63,834 bases of DNA, from assembly GCA_017509605.1 (NCBI GenBank), contig JAFWPH010000057.1:1-63834 (forward strand), written 5' to 3'. A program made the position numbers and the translations under genes. Positions 17,301-25,773 of this stretch are shown piece after piece. The notes below the pieces were generated by a model. The model had not been told where the DNA came from and ran no database searches. It saw only the letters and a program-made list of their open reading frames with translations. How positions within the stretch are numbered: the first letter of the stretch is position 1; each line of letters opens with the position of its first letter. This stretch comes from Bacteroidaceae bacterium (GTDB lineage Bacteria; Bacteroidota; Bacteroidia; Bacteroidales; Bacteroidaceae).

Positions 17301-17880
17301 CAGTCACAAGTATTTCGTCCAACAGTTTGGCGTCGTTTTCCATCCGGATGTAGAGCTGCTTCTCTGTCCTTGGTGAAATCTTCACCGTTATAGGCTTCAT
17401 GCCGATGAAACTGATTTCGAGTTCAGGTTCCTTGCCTTCCACAGTCAGCGAGAAGATGCCTTCCAAGTCGGTGACGACTCCTGTGGAAGTGCCTTTCAGC
17501 ATGACGTTGGCGCCAGGCAGAGGCTGATCATCCATGTCGGTGACAATACCCGTGATGACGCGCTTGAAATAAGGTCGGTTCTCCGGCGCTTTCTTAAGCA
17601 CAATCGTGCCTTTGGTGATTTCATAATCCACTCCAGCCTCTTCGTAGAAGATGCGGTTGAGCAATTGCTGAAGTGTGGCATTCTTGTAAGTGCAGGTGAT
17701 GGTTGGTGTATTGTCTAATGTTTCTTTCTTATAGACAAACAGGTAACCGCTCTTCTGCCGCAGGTCTTTGATGACTTGCTCTAAGCTCTGTTCCTTGTAG
17801 TCGACGTTGTAGGTCTGCTGTGCGAGGCATGGACTCAGAAGAGTGGTTATGAATAGTAGTGTCAGGATAAGTCTCTTCAT
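14356..17880 (-). CDS. SusC/RagA-family TonB-dependent transporter with STN domain
   Basis: A 1174-residue outer-membrane transporter. Signal peptide 1-20 (ends CLAQ); STN (secretin/TonB short N-terminal) domain about 25-95 ('VDYKEQSLEQVIKDLRQKSG'); carboxypeptidase-like regulatory domain about 108-190 ('GIVTDMDDQPLPGANVMLKG'); plug containing 'GYQNIKRENATGSYQLISS' and 'VLKDAAAASIYGARASNGVI', the SusC signature; then a long beta-barrel with a final aromatic-rich strand ending in SLSVNF. The STN domain marks transporters that signal through FecR to an ECF sigma factor, and exactly such genes lie just upstream (FecR 8 bp away) and divergently at 20669. Imports substrate bound by SusD using TonB energy. 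Confidence 0.93.
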   Translation of the reverse strand: MKRLILTLLFITTLLSPCLAQQTYNVDYKEQSLEQVIKDLRQKSGYLFVYKKETLDNTPTITCTYKNATLQQLLNRIFYEEAGVDYEITKGTIVLKKAPENRPYFKRVITGIVTDMDDQPLPGANVMLKGTSTGVVTDLEGIFSLTVEGKEPELEISFIGMKPITVKISPRTEKQLYIRMENDAKLLDEILVTGYQNIKRENATGSYQLISSNNLDQRHTGDVVSNLEGKVPGLVGYNNGFNEGGESALTIRGVGSFNATTTPLIVVDGLPVEGGLNSVNPYNIENITVLKDAAAASIYGARASNGVIVITTKRAKSDKLEVSFSADLTVSEKNDYEDLNWANASEMIELERYNFNFVKNNPSQSAWQNIQNYYSTQRQILSPILRLLTAREMGDLTSEELERQLSLLGRNDYRREWQKVWERSQVTQQYDLSLRNRGKYVNSSVVVNYKGDNLGINKEHDNTLTFSYRGDMTPTKWLALEFGANVINQRAKRHILSEWNGINSFVPYLSMYRPDGSLEDMEAGTWLEEPSLLNNTYGLKSEAYNLNNEVNLNFTRSRHTNIRSFVHANATLLEGWTLSGMFQYEDIYEKSNAYREAESYDMRHLYNLYTSTDGTHHLPDGGELTTRTREGAYYTFRAQTDFSRTFAERHQVEALAGFEYRQSQFKTNNTLLLGYDEQSQTNNMGTTNLGQLKDLEGSTSALGSFYTMIGAPTGENYTTSDILHRFYSIYVNGNYTYDSRYSASVSYRVDKADLFGADPKYRGRPLWSVGLGWNVHNEAFMKDVEWVEALKLRSSYGLTGNIAQDFSSYLTATVGVNEINGVRVATLNTPPNDQLRWEKTASFNVGADFALFNGRLTGALDYYYKRGTDLLTVTDLDPTTGWSSLTINNGKMTNTGVELQLNGEILRSRSRQRLGISVDFGIAYNKNEVTSVNHEATSGAEALSVYTLHQGYPVHSLFSYRFAGMKETGGIQYFGWYDANDVVHYTDINSEEFTPGNVVYSGSLDPKVSASLTPQLTWQGFTLSFMFAYYGGHVMRARSEDWTYEGSAYGYSVVNEIEAIPRSYLNYWTSTSDRYPANGYAGSTNVVGNSHYLDANVVPADYLKLRNIVLGYDFPRTICRRLHLQNLRLRLQANNLLTWTRNKLDVDPESCNPTSGESGLKTPRSYTMSLSVNF

Positions 17881-17888
17881 ACGATTAT

Positions 17889-19037
17889 TTATTTGGCGGA
17901 GATGATGATTTTGCGGCCCTGCTGTCGTAAACGGATGCCGCCTAATTTGTCGAAGATGTCGCTTACCTCGCTGAAGGTGCCGTACTTCGGGATGCTGCCC
18001 ATGAACACGGTTTCTGCTGTATGGCGGTCCAGAAACTCGTAGTCAAAATCATACCATCTTGACAACGTGAGCATGATTTGTTCGAGCGTTTGGTTTTCAA
18101 AGACGAAAATACCACTTCGCCAACTCGTCACGACGTCTGTATCTACTTCTTTGACATTGAAAAGGGAAGACTGCTGGTTGAAAACCGTCTGGTGGCCTGG
18201 CGACAACAGAAGTTCGCGACTTTGGTTCTGGTTGCCTGAAAGCCGAAGAGCGATGCTGCCTTCCACTAAGGTGGTATAGATATCGGGCTCATCGCTGTAG
18301 GCATGCACATTGAACTCTGTGCCATAGACATGCACTTCCTGTCCACCGCTGATGACGATGAACGGTTTGTCGGGGTTCTTGGCCACTTTGAAGTAAGCCT
18401 CACCATCCAGCTCCACAAGACGCTCGTTGCCTTCGAACTCCTCTGGATAGACCAGACGTGAGGCGGCGTTCAGCCACACTTCGGTGCCGTCTTCCAGCAT
18501 CACACGGAACTCGCCACCACGTGGGGTGGCCAGTATCTGCTCTACTGGCTCCGTGTTGCTGTTCTCAGCCTTTTCCGTCTGGGCGGCAGCCAGCAGTTGC
18601 TGGTTCTTTATGGCGTCTTCGGTCAATTCCACGGTCTTGCCGTTTCCCAGTGTCAATACCGCTTTCGTGCTTCCGGCCGAGAAAGCGACAGCAGGTTGGT
18701 TCTCTGTCACTGGAGTCGTCTGCATTTGATGATTGAAAAACCATGCGCCGCCAATAAGCAACACGATGGTTGCTATGGCTGCGGCGACATAGTGTCGCCA
18801 GCGGTGTTGCCTTATCCCCAGTCGTGCCTTCATCTCAGACAAGGGACGCCGGTAATCGGTCAGTTGGTCACGGTGGTGTTCCACCAGCAATTGCTCATTG
18901 TTGTGCAACCGCTGGTAAGCAGTCTCGTTGTATGGGTTCTCATGTCGCCAATCGTCAAGCACCTGCTGTTCTTCGGCAGTGATGCTACCCAAGAGTTGCT
19001 TGATGATGAGCAGTGAGATGTCTTCGTTGATATTCAT
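17889..19037 (-). CDS. FecR-family anti-sigma factor
   Basis: A 382-residue inner-membrane protein. The cytoplasmic N-terminus (MNINEDISLLIIKQLLGSIT...) is the sigma-binding part with 'LDDWRHENPYNETAYQRL'; a single membrane helix lies around 84-102 (VAAAIATIVLLIGGAWFF); the periplasmic part holds the FecR domain ('TPRGGEFRVMLEDGTEVWLNAASRLVYP') and a C-terminal DUF4974 domain ('VFENQTLEQIMLTLSRWYDF'). It should hold the ECF sigma factor inactive until SusC signals substrate binding. It lies between the TlpA-like gene and SusC, 8 bp from the latter. Confidence 0.93.
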   Translation of the reverse strand: MNINEDISLLIIKQLLGSITAEEQQVLDDWRHENPYNETAYQRLHNNEQLLVEHHRDQLTDYRRPLSEMKARLGIRQHRWRHYVAAAIATIVLLIGGAWFFNHQMQTTPVTENQPAVAFSAGSTKAVLTLGNGKTVELTEDAIKNQQLLAAAQTEKAENSNTEPVEQILATPRGGEFRVMLEDGTEVWLNAASRLVYPEEFEGNERLVELDGEAYFKVAKNPDKPFIVISGGQEVHVYGTEFNVHAYSDEPDIYTTLVEGSIALRLSGNQNQSRELLLSPGHQTVFNQQSSLFNVKEVDTDVVTSWRSGIFVFENQTLEQIMLTLSRWYDFDYEFLDRHTAETVFMGSIPKYGTFSEVSDIFDKLGGIRLRQQGRKIIISAK

Positions 19038-19116
19038 TTTTCCTTTATGGCTTTCCTAAGGCCTTTGAAGAATAATAAATGAATGATAGAAAGAGGAATA
19101 TTTGTCCCCCCAGTAA

Positions 19117-20529
19117 TTACTTGTTGATTTCAGTGTCAATAGTCTTCGCCGTTTCCGGGTCGCTGGGACGAGTGGCGTCGGAGGAGAAGATGGTGCCGTC
19201 AGGATTGATCATGATGAAGCGGGGAATGCCTGTGATGCCCCAGTCTTTGGAGAATTGGGCTTCCACCTCGTCTTGGATGATGAACTGCTGCCATTCAGGC
19301 TTGTCCTTCTCCAGTTTCTTCAACCATGCGTCCTTGTTTTGGTCGATGGAGATGCTCAGGAACTGGACTTTCGGATTGTCCTTGTACTGGGCTACCAGTT
19401 TCTCCACAAAAGGAATTTCCTTGCAGCAGGGACCGCACCAAGTGGCCCATACGTCGATATATGTGAACTTTCCCTGAATCAGGCTGCTGAGTTTCACGGT
19501 CTTGCCGTCGGGAGTGGTCAGTTCCACATCGGGTGCCTGAGCACCTGCCTGTGTGATTTCTGTGGACCTCTTCTTCTCCATGAACTGGTTGATCATGGCT
19601 TGGGCGATTTCCTTGTCATCGCCTGCCCATTCCAGGAATTTCTTGTTGAATGTCTCGTAATCACCCGTGCCGTCACCATACATATAGTATTGCTGTCCAA
19701 TCATCTGCACCAAGAAACGACGTAGATTTGGGTTCGTCACGAGGCTGTCGGTCAGCTCCATCTGACGAAGGCAAGTGTTCTGGTTGTCGCTGCTTTCCTC
19801 CACGTTGCATAGGCTGTTAAGCGCAGTGAAAGCCATGTTGGTCTGAAGATTGACGGGGTCGTTGATGTCAATGTCTTTCACCAACAGGCGGTACTCGTCG
19901 TTCAACTTGTAATTGCTGTGGTCGTTCTCGCAACTGTCCATAATCAAACGGATAGTCAGCCACTTGTGCATTCCCTCGGTCAAACGGGTGTAGTAGTCGC
20001 GTGCTTTTGCATCTTCGATACTCGACAAGGCACTCTTCACTTTGCCGTAGTTCTCCTCCAACAACTGGCGATATTCAGTGTTGGGCTTGCTCTCGCCTGG
20101 GTCGGGACTCCAATAGAGCATCTGGTCGAAACGCTGGGTGTATTCGTTGACAAAACGGCTGATATCTGCCTGGGGACCCTCGAAACGCGCTTTCCATTCA
20201 TCGCCTTCTTTCTCTACGGTCATCTTCAGGGTCTGGCCTTTCAACAAATGGGCACCAAAGTAGCCGATGCCGCTCATCTCTATGGCCACATCGCCACTTT
20301 CACCGTTCAATTCTGTGTTGTAGTTGTACACACTGTCCTTGCCAATCTCGAACTCCGTCATCACGTTCTCGAAGATGTTACCATTGGGACAATAAGTCAC
20401 CAGTCCCTCTTCGACAGGTTCACCAACTACCCTGCATTCAAGCAGAGCACCACTGTTCTCATTTGTACAGGCGGTCAAACCGATTGCCAATAAGGCGGCT
20501 GATGCCTTCATGATTAATTTTTTAGTCAT
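19117..20529 (-). CDS. TlpA-like thiol-disulfide oxidoreductase lipoprotein
   Basis: A 470-residue lipoprotein (lipobox LTAC, Cys21). An N-terminal beta domain of the DUF4369 type is followed by a helical linker and a thioredoxin fold from about 330, with the active site WATWCGPC (Cys365 and Cys368) and the cis-Pro region 'ITGIPRFIMI'. It would reduce or isomerise periplasmic disulfides. In Bacteroidetes such proteins are often encoded next to SusCD genes of unclear substrate. Here it is the first gene of the minus-strand uptake operon, 79 bp before FecR and divergent from the sigma gene. Confidence 0.85.
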   Translation of the reverse strand: MTKKLIMKASAALLAIGLTACTNENSGALLECRVVGEPVEEGLVTYCPNGNIFENVMTEFEIGKDSVYNYNTELNGESGDVAIEMSGIGYFGAHLLKGQTLKMTVEKEGDEWKARFEGPQADISRFVNEYTQRFDQMLYWSPDPGESKPNTEYRQLLEENYGKVKSALSSIEDAKARDYYTRLTEGMHKWLTIRLIMDSCENDHSNYKLNDEYRLLVKDIDINDPVNLQTNMAFTALNSLCNVEESSDNQNTCLRQMELTDSLVTNPNLRRFLVQMIGQQYYMYGDGTGDYETFNKKFLEWAGDDKEIAQAMINQFMEKKRSTEITQAGAQAPDVELTTPDGKTVKLSSLIQGKFTYIDVWATWCGPCCKEIPFVEKLVAQYKDNPKVQFLSISIDQNKDAWLKKLEKDKPEWQQFIIQDEVEAQFSKDWGITGIPRFIMINPDGTIFSSDATRPSDPETAKTIDTEINK

Positions 20530-20617
20530 AATTTAGATATTTATAATTGGTCTTTATCGCTAATACGCAATGGATGTGAAAATCTGTAACGAAATAGTCG
20601 GGTTTTTTGTAAAAATG

Positions 20618-20648
20618 TTGATTTTTAGGCGAAAAAAACATAACTTTG
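20618..20648 (+). promoter_or_regulatory. Promoter of the ECF sigma gene
   Basis: TTG at 20618-20620, 20 bp, then TAACTTTG at 20641-20648, matching the Bacteroidetes housekeeping consensus. Transcription would start about 15 bp before the ATG at 20669. This also argues against the upstream start at 20570, which would lie before the promoter. Confidence 0.7.
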
Positions 20649-20668
20649 CCACTATTATTGCGTCAATC

Positions 20669-21229
20669 ATGGATATTAGCGAGCAGATATACAAGGATTT
20701 CAAGGTGGGTCGGATAGATTCGCTTTATGCTGAGTGTTTCTCGTCGCTGAAGTCGTTTGCTGCTCGTTACCTGACTGACAATTACGCCATGATGGCTGAG
20801 GATTGTGTGCAAGACGCCATCGTTAGCGCTTACCAGACACGACAGACTTTTACTTCTCCTATGCAGATGAAAGCTTACCTTTATACATGTGTACGCAATG
20901 CCTGCATTTCTATATTAAGAAAAGTAAACAGCCAACAGAACTATCTCTCGGAGCAGGATGAGGAGTATGAGCGGGAACTTTCGGCTGCCATTATCGAACA
21001 GGAAACACTCGACCGACTCCATGCCGCTATCCGTGAACTTCCAGAGAAGTACCGTCAGTTGTTCGAACTCAGTTATGAGCAAGGACTCCATCATGCCGAA
21101 GTAGCTCGTTTGCTTGGCATCACTATTGATGGTGTTCAGAAACGGAGGACAAAGATTGTCAGCATCCTCCGAGATAAATTCAAGGACGACCGTCAGATGT
21201 TGTTTGTCATCGCTATGATGACGGTGTAA
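20669..21229 (+). CDS. ECF-type RNA polymerase sigma factor
   Basis: The start at 20669 (MDISEQIYKDF) gives 186 residues. Region 2 is seen in 'FAARYLTDNYAMMAEDCVQDAIVSAYQ' and 'AYLYTCVRNACISILRK'; region 4 in 'LPEKYRQLFELSYEQGLHHAEVARLLGITIDGVQKRRTKI'. Region 3 is missing, as expected for ECF factors of the Bacteroidetes SusC-linked group. It is transcribed divergently from the TlpA-fecR-susC-susD unit, unlike the usual co-directional sigma-FecR-SusC order. Its likely job is to turn on that unit when FecR releases it. Confidence 0.92.
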   Translation: MDISEQIYKDFKVGRIDSLYAECFSSLKSFAARYLTDNYAMMAEDCVQDAIVSAYQTRQTFTSPMQMKAYLYTCVRNACISILRKVNSQQNYLSEQDEEYERELSAAIIEQETLDRLHAAIRELPEKYRQLFELSYEQGLHHAEVARLLGITIDGVQKRRTKIVSILRDKFKDDRQMLFVIAMMTV

Positions 21230-21273
21230 TATCGGTAGTCCTTTTCAAAGCACTATTTGCCAGTCTATAACTG

Positions 21274-21304
21274 GAGCGCAACTATTGTTAGGATAATTGC
21301 GCTC
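21274..21304. terminator. Hairpin between convergent genes
   Basis: GAGCGCAA (21274-21281) pairs with TTGCGCTC (21297-21304), an 8-bp perfect stem with a 15-base loop, 44 bp after the sigma stop codon. It has no clear U-run on either strand, so it is only a possible terminator. Confidence 0.4.
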
Positions 21305-21416
21305 TAAAAGTTGAAATACAACTATTATGGATGGTATTTATGTACTTAAGAATGTTACTTGATCTCACACCGATCGAGAATATACATCTGGGCACAGCGT
21401 GACGCGACATCCTATT

Positions 21417-22055
21417 TCACTCTCCATCATACCTGAACACACAATCCGATTCCTCGAAACCTCTGCTGATGATCAGACTGTCAGCACCCTGAAAGACACT
21501 CATCACGACGCTCGAATATTCGGGATAACCGTCGGGATGCTTGTCATAGCAACGGTGCTTGCCGCCATTGGGACCTCCCCGATGGACGTAACGGAACAAC
21601 GTCAGGATGCCGTTGCCACGGTTGTGGACAAGTAACGTGTCAGGAGTGCTGTCTTCATTGTCGAAGGTGGTGATGGCTTGGCACACTGCATAGATGGTGT
21701 CCAGGGGGTCTTCTGCTGCCAATGGGAGGAACTCAAAGGTGGTACCCTCACCGACTGCGCGGTAGATACCCATCCGCGGCAGTTGGTTCGTCTCGCTGAC
21801 AGGTAGGTCGATACGGAAGACGTTCCGCAGCCGCCCTGTGTCGTTTAGCACGGCCAACTGTACGCCTGTCATGGCGCGTCCCTCTGGGCTCATCAGCACG
21901 TCATAGAGATGATTCATGCACTCCTCTTGAATGGTGGGCATGGGATAGGTATCTTCGCCACCGTTGCCATCGGGCTTGCTGCCGCAGGCGGCCATTATCA
22001 TTACAGTCACCATGACAATGACCAACCATATCATGCCGATTCTTTGCTGTTTCAT
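21417..22055 (-). CDS. Lipoprotein of unknown function, last gene of the TerB/zinc-ribbon operon
   Basis: A 212-residue protein with a long hydrophobic signal and lipobox MAAC at about residue 24 (MIWLVIVMVTVMIMAAC). The mature part contains 'MNHLYDVLMSPEGRAMTGVQLAVLNDTGRLRNVFRIDLP' and ends 'FRYDGE'; I recognise no domain. It lies 21 bp after the 1224-residue membrane protein gene and is probably made with it, suggesting that it is an outer-membrane partner of that protein. Confidence 0.65.
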   Translation of the reverse strand: MKQQRIGMIWLVIVMVTVMIMAACGSKPDGNGGEDTYPMPTIQEECMNHLYDVLMSPEGRAMTGVQLAVLNDTGRLRNVFRIDLPVSETNQLPRMGIYRAVGEGTTFEFLPLAAEDPLDTIYAVCQAITTFDNEDSTPDTLLVHNRGNGILTLFRYVHRGGPNGGKHRCYDKHPDGYPEYSSVVMSVFQGADSLIISRGFEESDCVFRYDGE

Positions 22056-22076
22056 ATTCTTTATTTTTTTATTAAA

Positions 22077-25000
22077 TCATCCTATTTTGAGAACCGTGCG
22101 GTACATCTCCTTGGTAATCTCCTCGTAGGTGAGGCCGATAGCATTGAGGGCACTCTGAGCCGTCTTGACATTTGTGCTACCATCCACGGCCAACTTCCTC
22201 AGCACAGCTATGCCGTTGCGCAGCGTGCCGGAAATCATGCTTCCGCCGTTCGTGCCCAGTCGGGCGATGTCGCGGGCGTCGAGCAAATCGAAGACCTTCA
22301 CCTGCTGACGGCAGCCTTCCATCAGTTCACTGATGGCTGAGGCCTGAAGGTCAAGCTTGCCATTACCCGCCTTCTCGGCGGCCTTCATCAACTTATGGGC
22401 AATGTAGAAGCGCTCCTGGCCCTTATAAAGCACAGCTTCGGCCACCTTCTCGGGATTTGTAAGCTTCTGACCCTGTAGCGCCTTGTTGATCATCTTCGGA
22501 AGATCTACACCATAGCTCTCGGAATGTCGCAGCACGTCCTGGACTACTGTCTGGTCCATCTTCTTGGCAAACTCCCTCGCAGCGTCGTTAGTAGCCTTCA
22601 TGATGGCGGAGGTACTTTGGCTGGTGCCGAGTTTGGCTACCTCGTAAAACTCTTCGGCATAGATTTGCTGGGTAATACGTTGAGGGAAATACACCTTATT
22701 GCCCGTCACCTTGTCCATGTAATAATAGGTGATGTCACGGTCGAACGTGACGCTCTTGCCGCTTAACAGCTTTGCCTTGTCTGACGTCGTAGCACCGTAG
22801 ATGATCACTTCATCAGGATTCAAGCCTGGCTGCAACTTCGACAGACGTTGCTGAACACGTTTGTCTGTGGCTTTGTACACCTTGTCCAGGTGGTTGTTCA
22901 GCACCTTTCGACACTCACCGAAGTTCACATTGTTGTTCGCCACTGCAATGGTCTCGATGTTGCTCTGACCCTTCAGCATCATCATGGTCTGCTTGTCCTG
23001 TTGACAACGGATAATGGCCTCGTTGCGGCGCATGAGGTTAGCCTCTGTGGGGTTATTCTTCAAGGCGTCGATGGAGTCCTGCAACTCCTTCAGGTTTTTC
23101 TGAGCACGCTTACGGCCGTACTTGATGGCTTCGTCGCTGTATTCAGAGTTCTTGAGGGGATTCTTCTTGGCTTCATTCAGCAACTCGTCCGCCTTCTTTG
23201 CTGACTGTGCGTTGCGGACCTTCGCGTTATCGGCGGCCTGGAACTTCTTGCCGAACTCCTTCACCGAGTTGATTTCCTTGAGCACCAAGTTCTTCGCATC
23301 GGTCTTAGTCAGGTTCCATGTGTTCTTGATGTCGCCGCCACTCTTCCAGTAGTTCTTCGCCATGCTTGTGCCGAGGCTCATCGCCTTCTCCACCAAGTAC
23401 GTCTTCGTCACCTGCCAAGCACCAACGGTGAAAGCACCAAAAACACTGTTGCCACCCTTGTCCACGTAGTCTTTCATCTGGCCCACCACCTCGATGGCGC
23501 CGACGGCTAAGTCGAACGCACCAAACGTGGCCACGCTGGCAAACAGTTTCGGGAACGTTCCCATGTCGTTGATGGTGGTACGCATGCTCTTGAAGAACTC
23601 CCAGCATACCTCCTCAAGGTTATCGCAGGCCACCAGAGTATGTTGGTTCGCATTGCCCTGCTCGCCTTCCAATACGTTGTGATAGGTCTTTTGTATGGCC
23701 TTCACGTTGCGACGGTCGAAACCGAAGTGGCCGTCCTGCTGGTACGCCTCCAACTGCAGTTGGATGTACTGCACCAGCGGAGCCAGGCGGTCGCCAAGGC
23801 CCATGACGCTAATATCATGGTCTATGCTCTCCAATACGTCGCGTATGCGGTTCTGGTCTTTCTGCCACTCGGCTAACTCGATGGCGCTCTTGAACGAGGG
23901 CCGCGCCTGCGACAGCAGTCGGACAACGCGTTTGAAAGTCAACTCCACACCTCCCATGTGACTCTTCACCTCTATGACGGCATTGATGCGGTTAGGGGCA
24001 TTGAGCACTCCGCGGCGGCAGCGCAAACGGTACGAAGGGGAACCATTAGCGGAACTGCGGATGACGAGCTGCAGACCGAGTTTGTCCACCTGCTCCTGAT
24101 CGCTCTTGTGCAGTGCGGTCACCTTAAAGTCATCGGGGTTGGCGCTTACGACAGGGTTAATGACGACAAGCTGGTTCTTGTCCTCGTCGTAATCGAACAA
24201 GCGCAGTGAACAGCGCGTCTCAGCAGGTGTGTATTCCTTGTCGTCCATCTTCACCACGTCCTGTGCATCGGCGTGGTGGACGGGATCGTACTCCTCCAGG
24301 TAGCAACCCACGTCGTTGCTGTCAATCTGGAAGGCCAGTCCCATATAGAAACGGTAAAGCGGCAGACGACCCTTGACGACCAAGCCCCCCTTGCTCTTGG
24401 CTTCCACATCTATGTAATAGGTGAGGAAGTCCCCAGGCATATACTGCTCATTCTCCTTCACGTCCTGCCATAGGTCAGTAATGACGGCGTTCCACAGTTG
24501 GTCCTTGGTGTCCCACTCTGTCTTGACGTTGTAGTCGGCATTACTGCGTTCCTTGCCATGGATAATCACAGTCACGTCTGCGTCACTGCCCTCGATGCCC
24601 TGGACGTAGAACGGAAGCCTCACCTCCTTCTGGTAGCAGGCTGGCAGAGTCAGGTTTTCCTGACCGAACACCACCATGCTTGCCTTGACTTTGAAGTGTA
24701 TGCGGTTGGTATAACTGGCCTCGGCAGAAGCTACCCGGAACTGCACAACGGCCTCCTCGGGAGGCGTTTCCCAGTTGGGAGCCTGCACCAAAGCGCATTT
24801 CCAACCGTTGATGATACCTTCCTCCTCCACGGCAGTATAGCCGTCGTCGGCAAAGATATGAATCTTACTCGTCAACTGCTTATCGACATACTCCGGACCA
24901 TCGGCAGGGTGACGCACAATACAGGCACTTACCCGTTGGGGAGCATCACCGGCTACCAGTGTGTCGCCGAAATCCTTGTAGAGTTCCATCTCCAAAAAGT

Positions 25001-25751
25001 CAGGGGTGTCAGCGTCGTCATTACCCTCGTCATCTCCCTCGTTCTGTTTCTTGTTCTTTCTCCTTCTGCGCAACCATTCGGCTCCACCTATCAGCACACC
25101 GCCGATAATCACAGGAATGATGTACCGTTCCGCACCGCCCTTATCATTGGCCTTGTTGTCCTCCTCGTAGTGCAGACCGTCATTGCCATCGAGCGTTAGC
25201 TTCAGATAGACATGTGTCTCGGTGACATTGCTGCCTAACTGGACGGTGCTGAAGGCTGTGACCATCAGTACTGAGTCATTCGTTGAGGGGTCGGCCTGTC
25301 GGAAATCGGCACAGTTGAAAGTATAGACTACACGGTCGAGTGAGTTGTCGATACTCGTTCTGCTCTTAGCGAACAATTTCTCATCATCGCTGCGCTCGGC
25401 ATCGCCATTGTTTACTTGGTTGCCCATGAGCACATCGATTATCTTCAGTTGCAAGTCACGCTCTGAGCCATTACACTCCACCCACTCCATCGTGACGGTG
25501 ATGGTCCCATTGGGGGCAGCATGACCTTCGAGTTGGACGTAATCAGTGCTCTGACTGGATGCGGCAATGCCGATGGCACCCTCTATCGTGAAACGCACCT
25601 TATAGTTCCCGCCGTCATGGGTTTGTTCAATAGAATAAGGTTCTGTTTTTGCCTTGTCCCCATCATTCGGCTCGGCAACCGAGGGGTGCACAACAGTCAA
25701 AAGCAGGGCAGTGAGAGCCAAAAGGACTTTCGTAAAGCGTTCTGTCAGCAT
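22077..25751 (-). CDS. Very large single-pass membrane protein of unknown function
   Basis: 1224 residues. Visible parts: signal sequence 1-26 (ends PSVAE), an extracytoplasmic beta domain to about 208, one membrane helix about 210-228 (YIIPVIIGGVLIGGAEWL) followed by RRRRKNKK, an acidic linker, a run of Ig-like or beta-sandwich segments (about 250-600, e.g. 'NRIHFKVKASMVVF'), a helical region with a second hydrophobic stretch near 735-760 (FASVATFGAFDLAVGAIEVV), a Lys/Asn-rich coiled region (~820-930), and a C-terminal helical domain with 'FDRDITYYYMDKVTGNKVYF' near 1002-1020. By the positive-inside rule most of the protein would be cytoplasmic, unusual for Ig-like segments. The C-terminal part has the look of a polymorphic-toxin-style tip domain, but I cannot name it. 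Confidence 0.7.
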   Translation of the reverse strand: MLTERFTKVLLALTALLLTVVHPSVAEPNDGDKAKTEPYSIEQTHDGGNYKVRFTIEGAIGIAASSQSTDYVQLEGHAAPNGTITVTMEWVECNGSERDLQLKIIDVLMGNQVNNGDAERSDDEKLFAKSRTSIDNSLDRVVYTFNCADFRQADPSTNDSVLMVTAFSTVQLGSNVTETHVYLKLTLDGNDGLHYEEDNKANDKGGAERYIIPVIIGGVLIGGAEWLRRRRKNKKQNEGDDEGNDDADTPDFLEMELYKDFGDTLVAGDAPQRVSACIVRHPADGPEYVDKQLTSKIHIFADDGYTAVEEEGIINGWKCALVQAPNWETPPEEAVVQFRVASAEASYTNRIHFKVKASMVVFGQENLTLPACYQKEVRLPFYVQGIEGSDADVTVIIHGKERSNADYNVKTEWDTKDQLWNAVITDLWQDVKENEQYMPGDFLTYYIDVEAKSKGGLVVKGRLPLYRFYMGLAFQIDSNDVGCYLEEYDPVHHADAQDVVKMDDKEYTPAETRCSLRLFDYDEDKNQLVVINPVVSANPDDFKVTALHKSDQEQVDKLGLQLVIRSSANGSPSYRLRCRRGVLNAPNRINAVIEVKSHMGGVELTFKRVVRLLSQARPSFKSAIELAEWQKDQNRIRDVLESIDHDISVMGLGDRLAPLVQYIQLQLEAYQQDGHFGFDRRNVKAIQKTYHNVLEGEQGNANQHTLVACDNLEEVCWEFFKSMRTTINDMGTFPKLFASVATFGAFDLAVGAIEVVGQMKDYVDKGGNSVFGAFTVGAWQVTKTYLVEKAMSLGTSMAKNYWKSGGDIKNTWNLTKTDAKNLVLKEINSVKEFGKKFQAADNAKVRNAQSAKKADELLNEAKKNPLKNSEYSDEAIKYGRKRAQKNLKELQDSIDALKNNPTEANLMRRNEAIIRCQQDKQTMMMLKGQSNIETIAVANNNVNFGECRKVLNNHLDKVYKATDKRVQQRLSKLQPGLNPDEVIIYGATTSDKAKLLSGKSVTFDRDITYYYMDKVTGNKVYFPQRITQQIYAEEFYEVAKLGTSQSTSAIMKATNDAAREFAKKMDQTVVQDVLRHSESYGVDLPKMINKALQGQKLTNPEKVAEAVLYKGQERFYIAHKLMKAAEKAGNGKLDLQASAISELMEGCRQQVKVFDLLDARDIARLGTNGGSMISGTLRNGIAVLRKLAVDGSTNVKTAQSALNAIGLTYEEITKEMYRTVLKIG

Positions 25752-25773
25752 ACTATTTCTACAGTTTGTTAAT

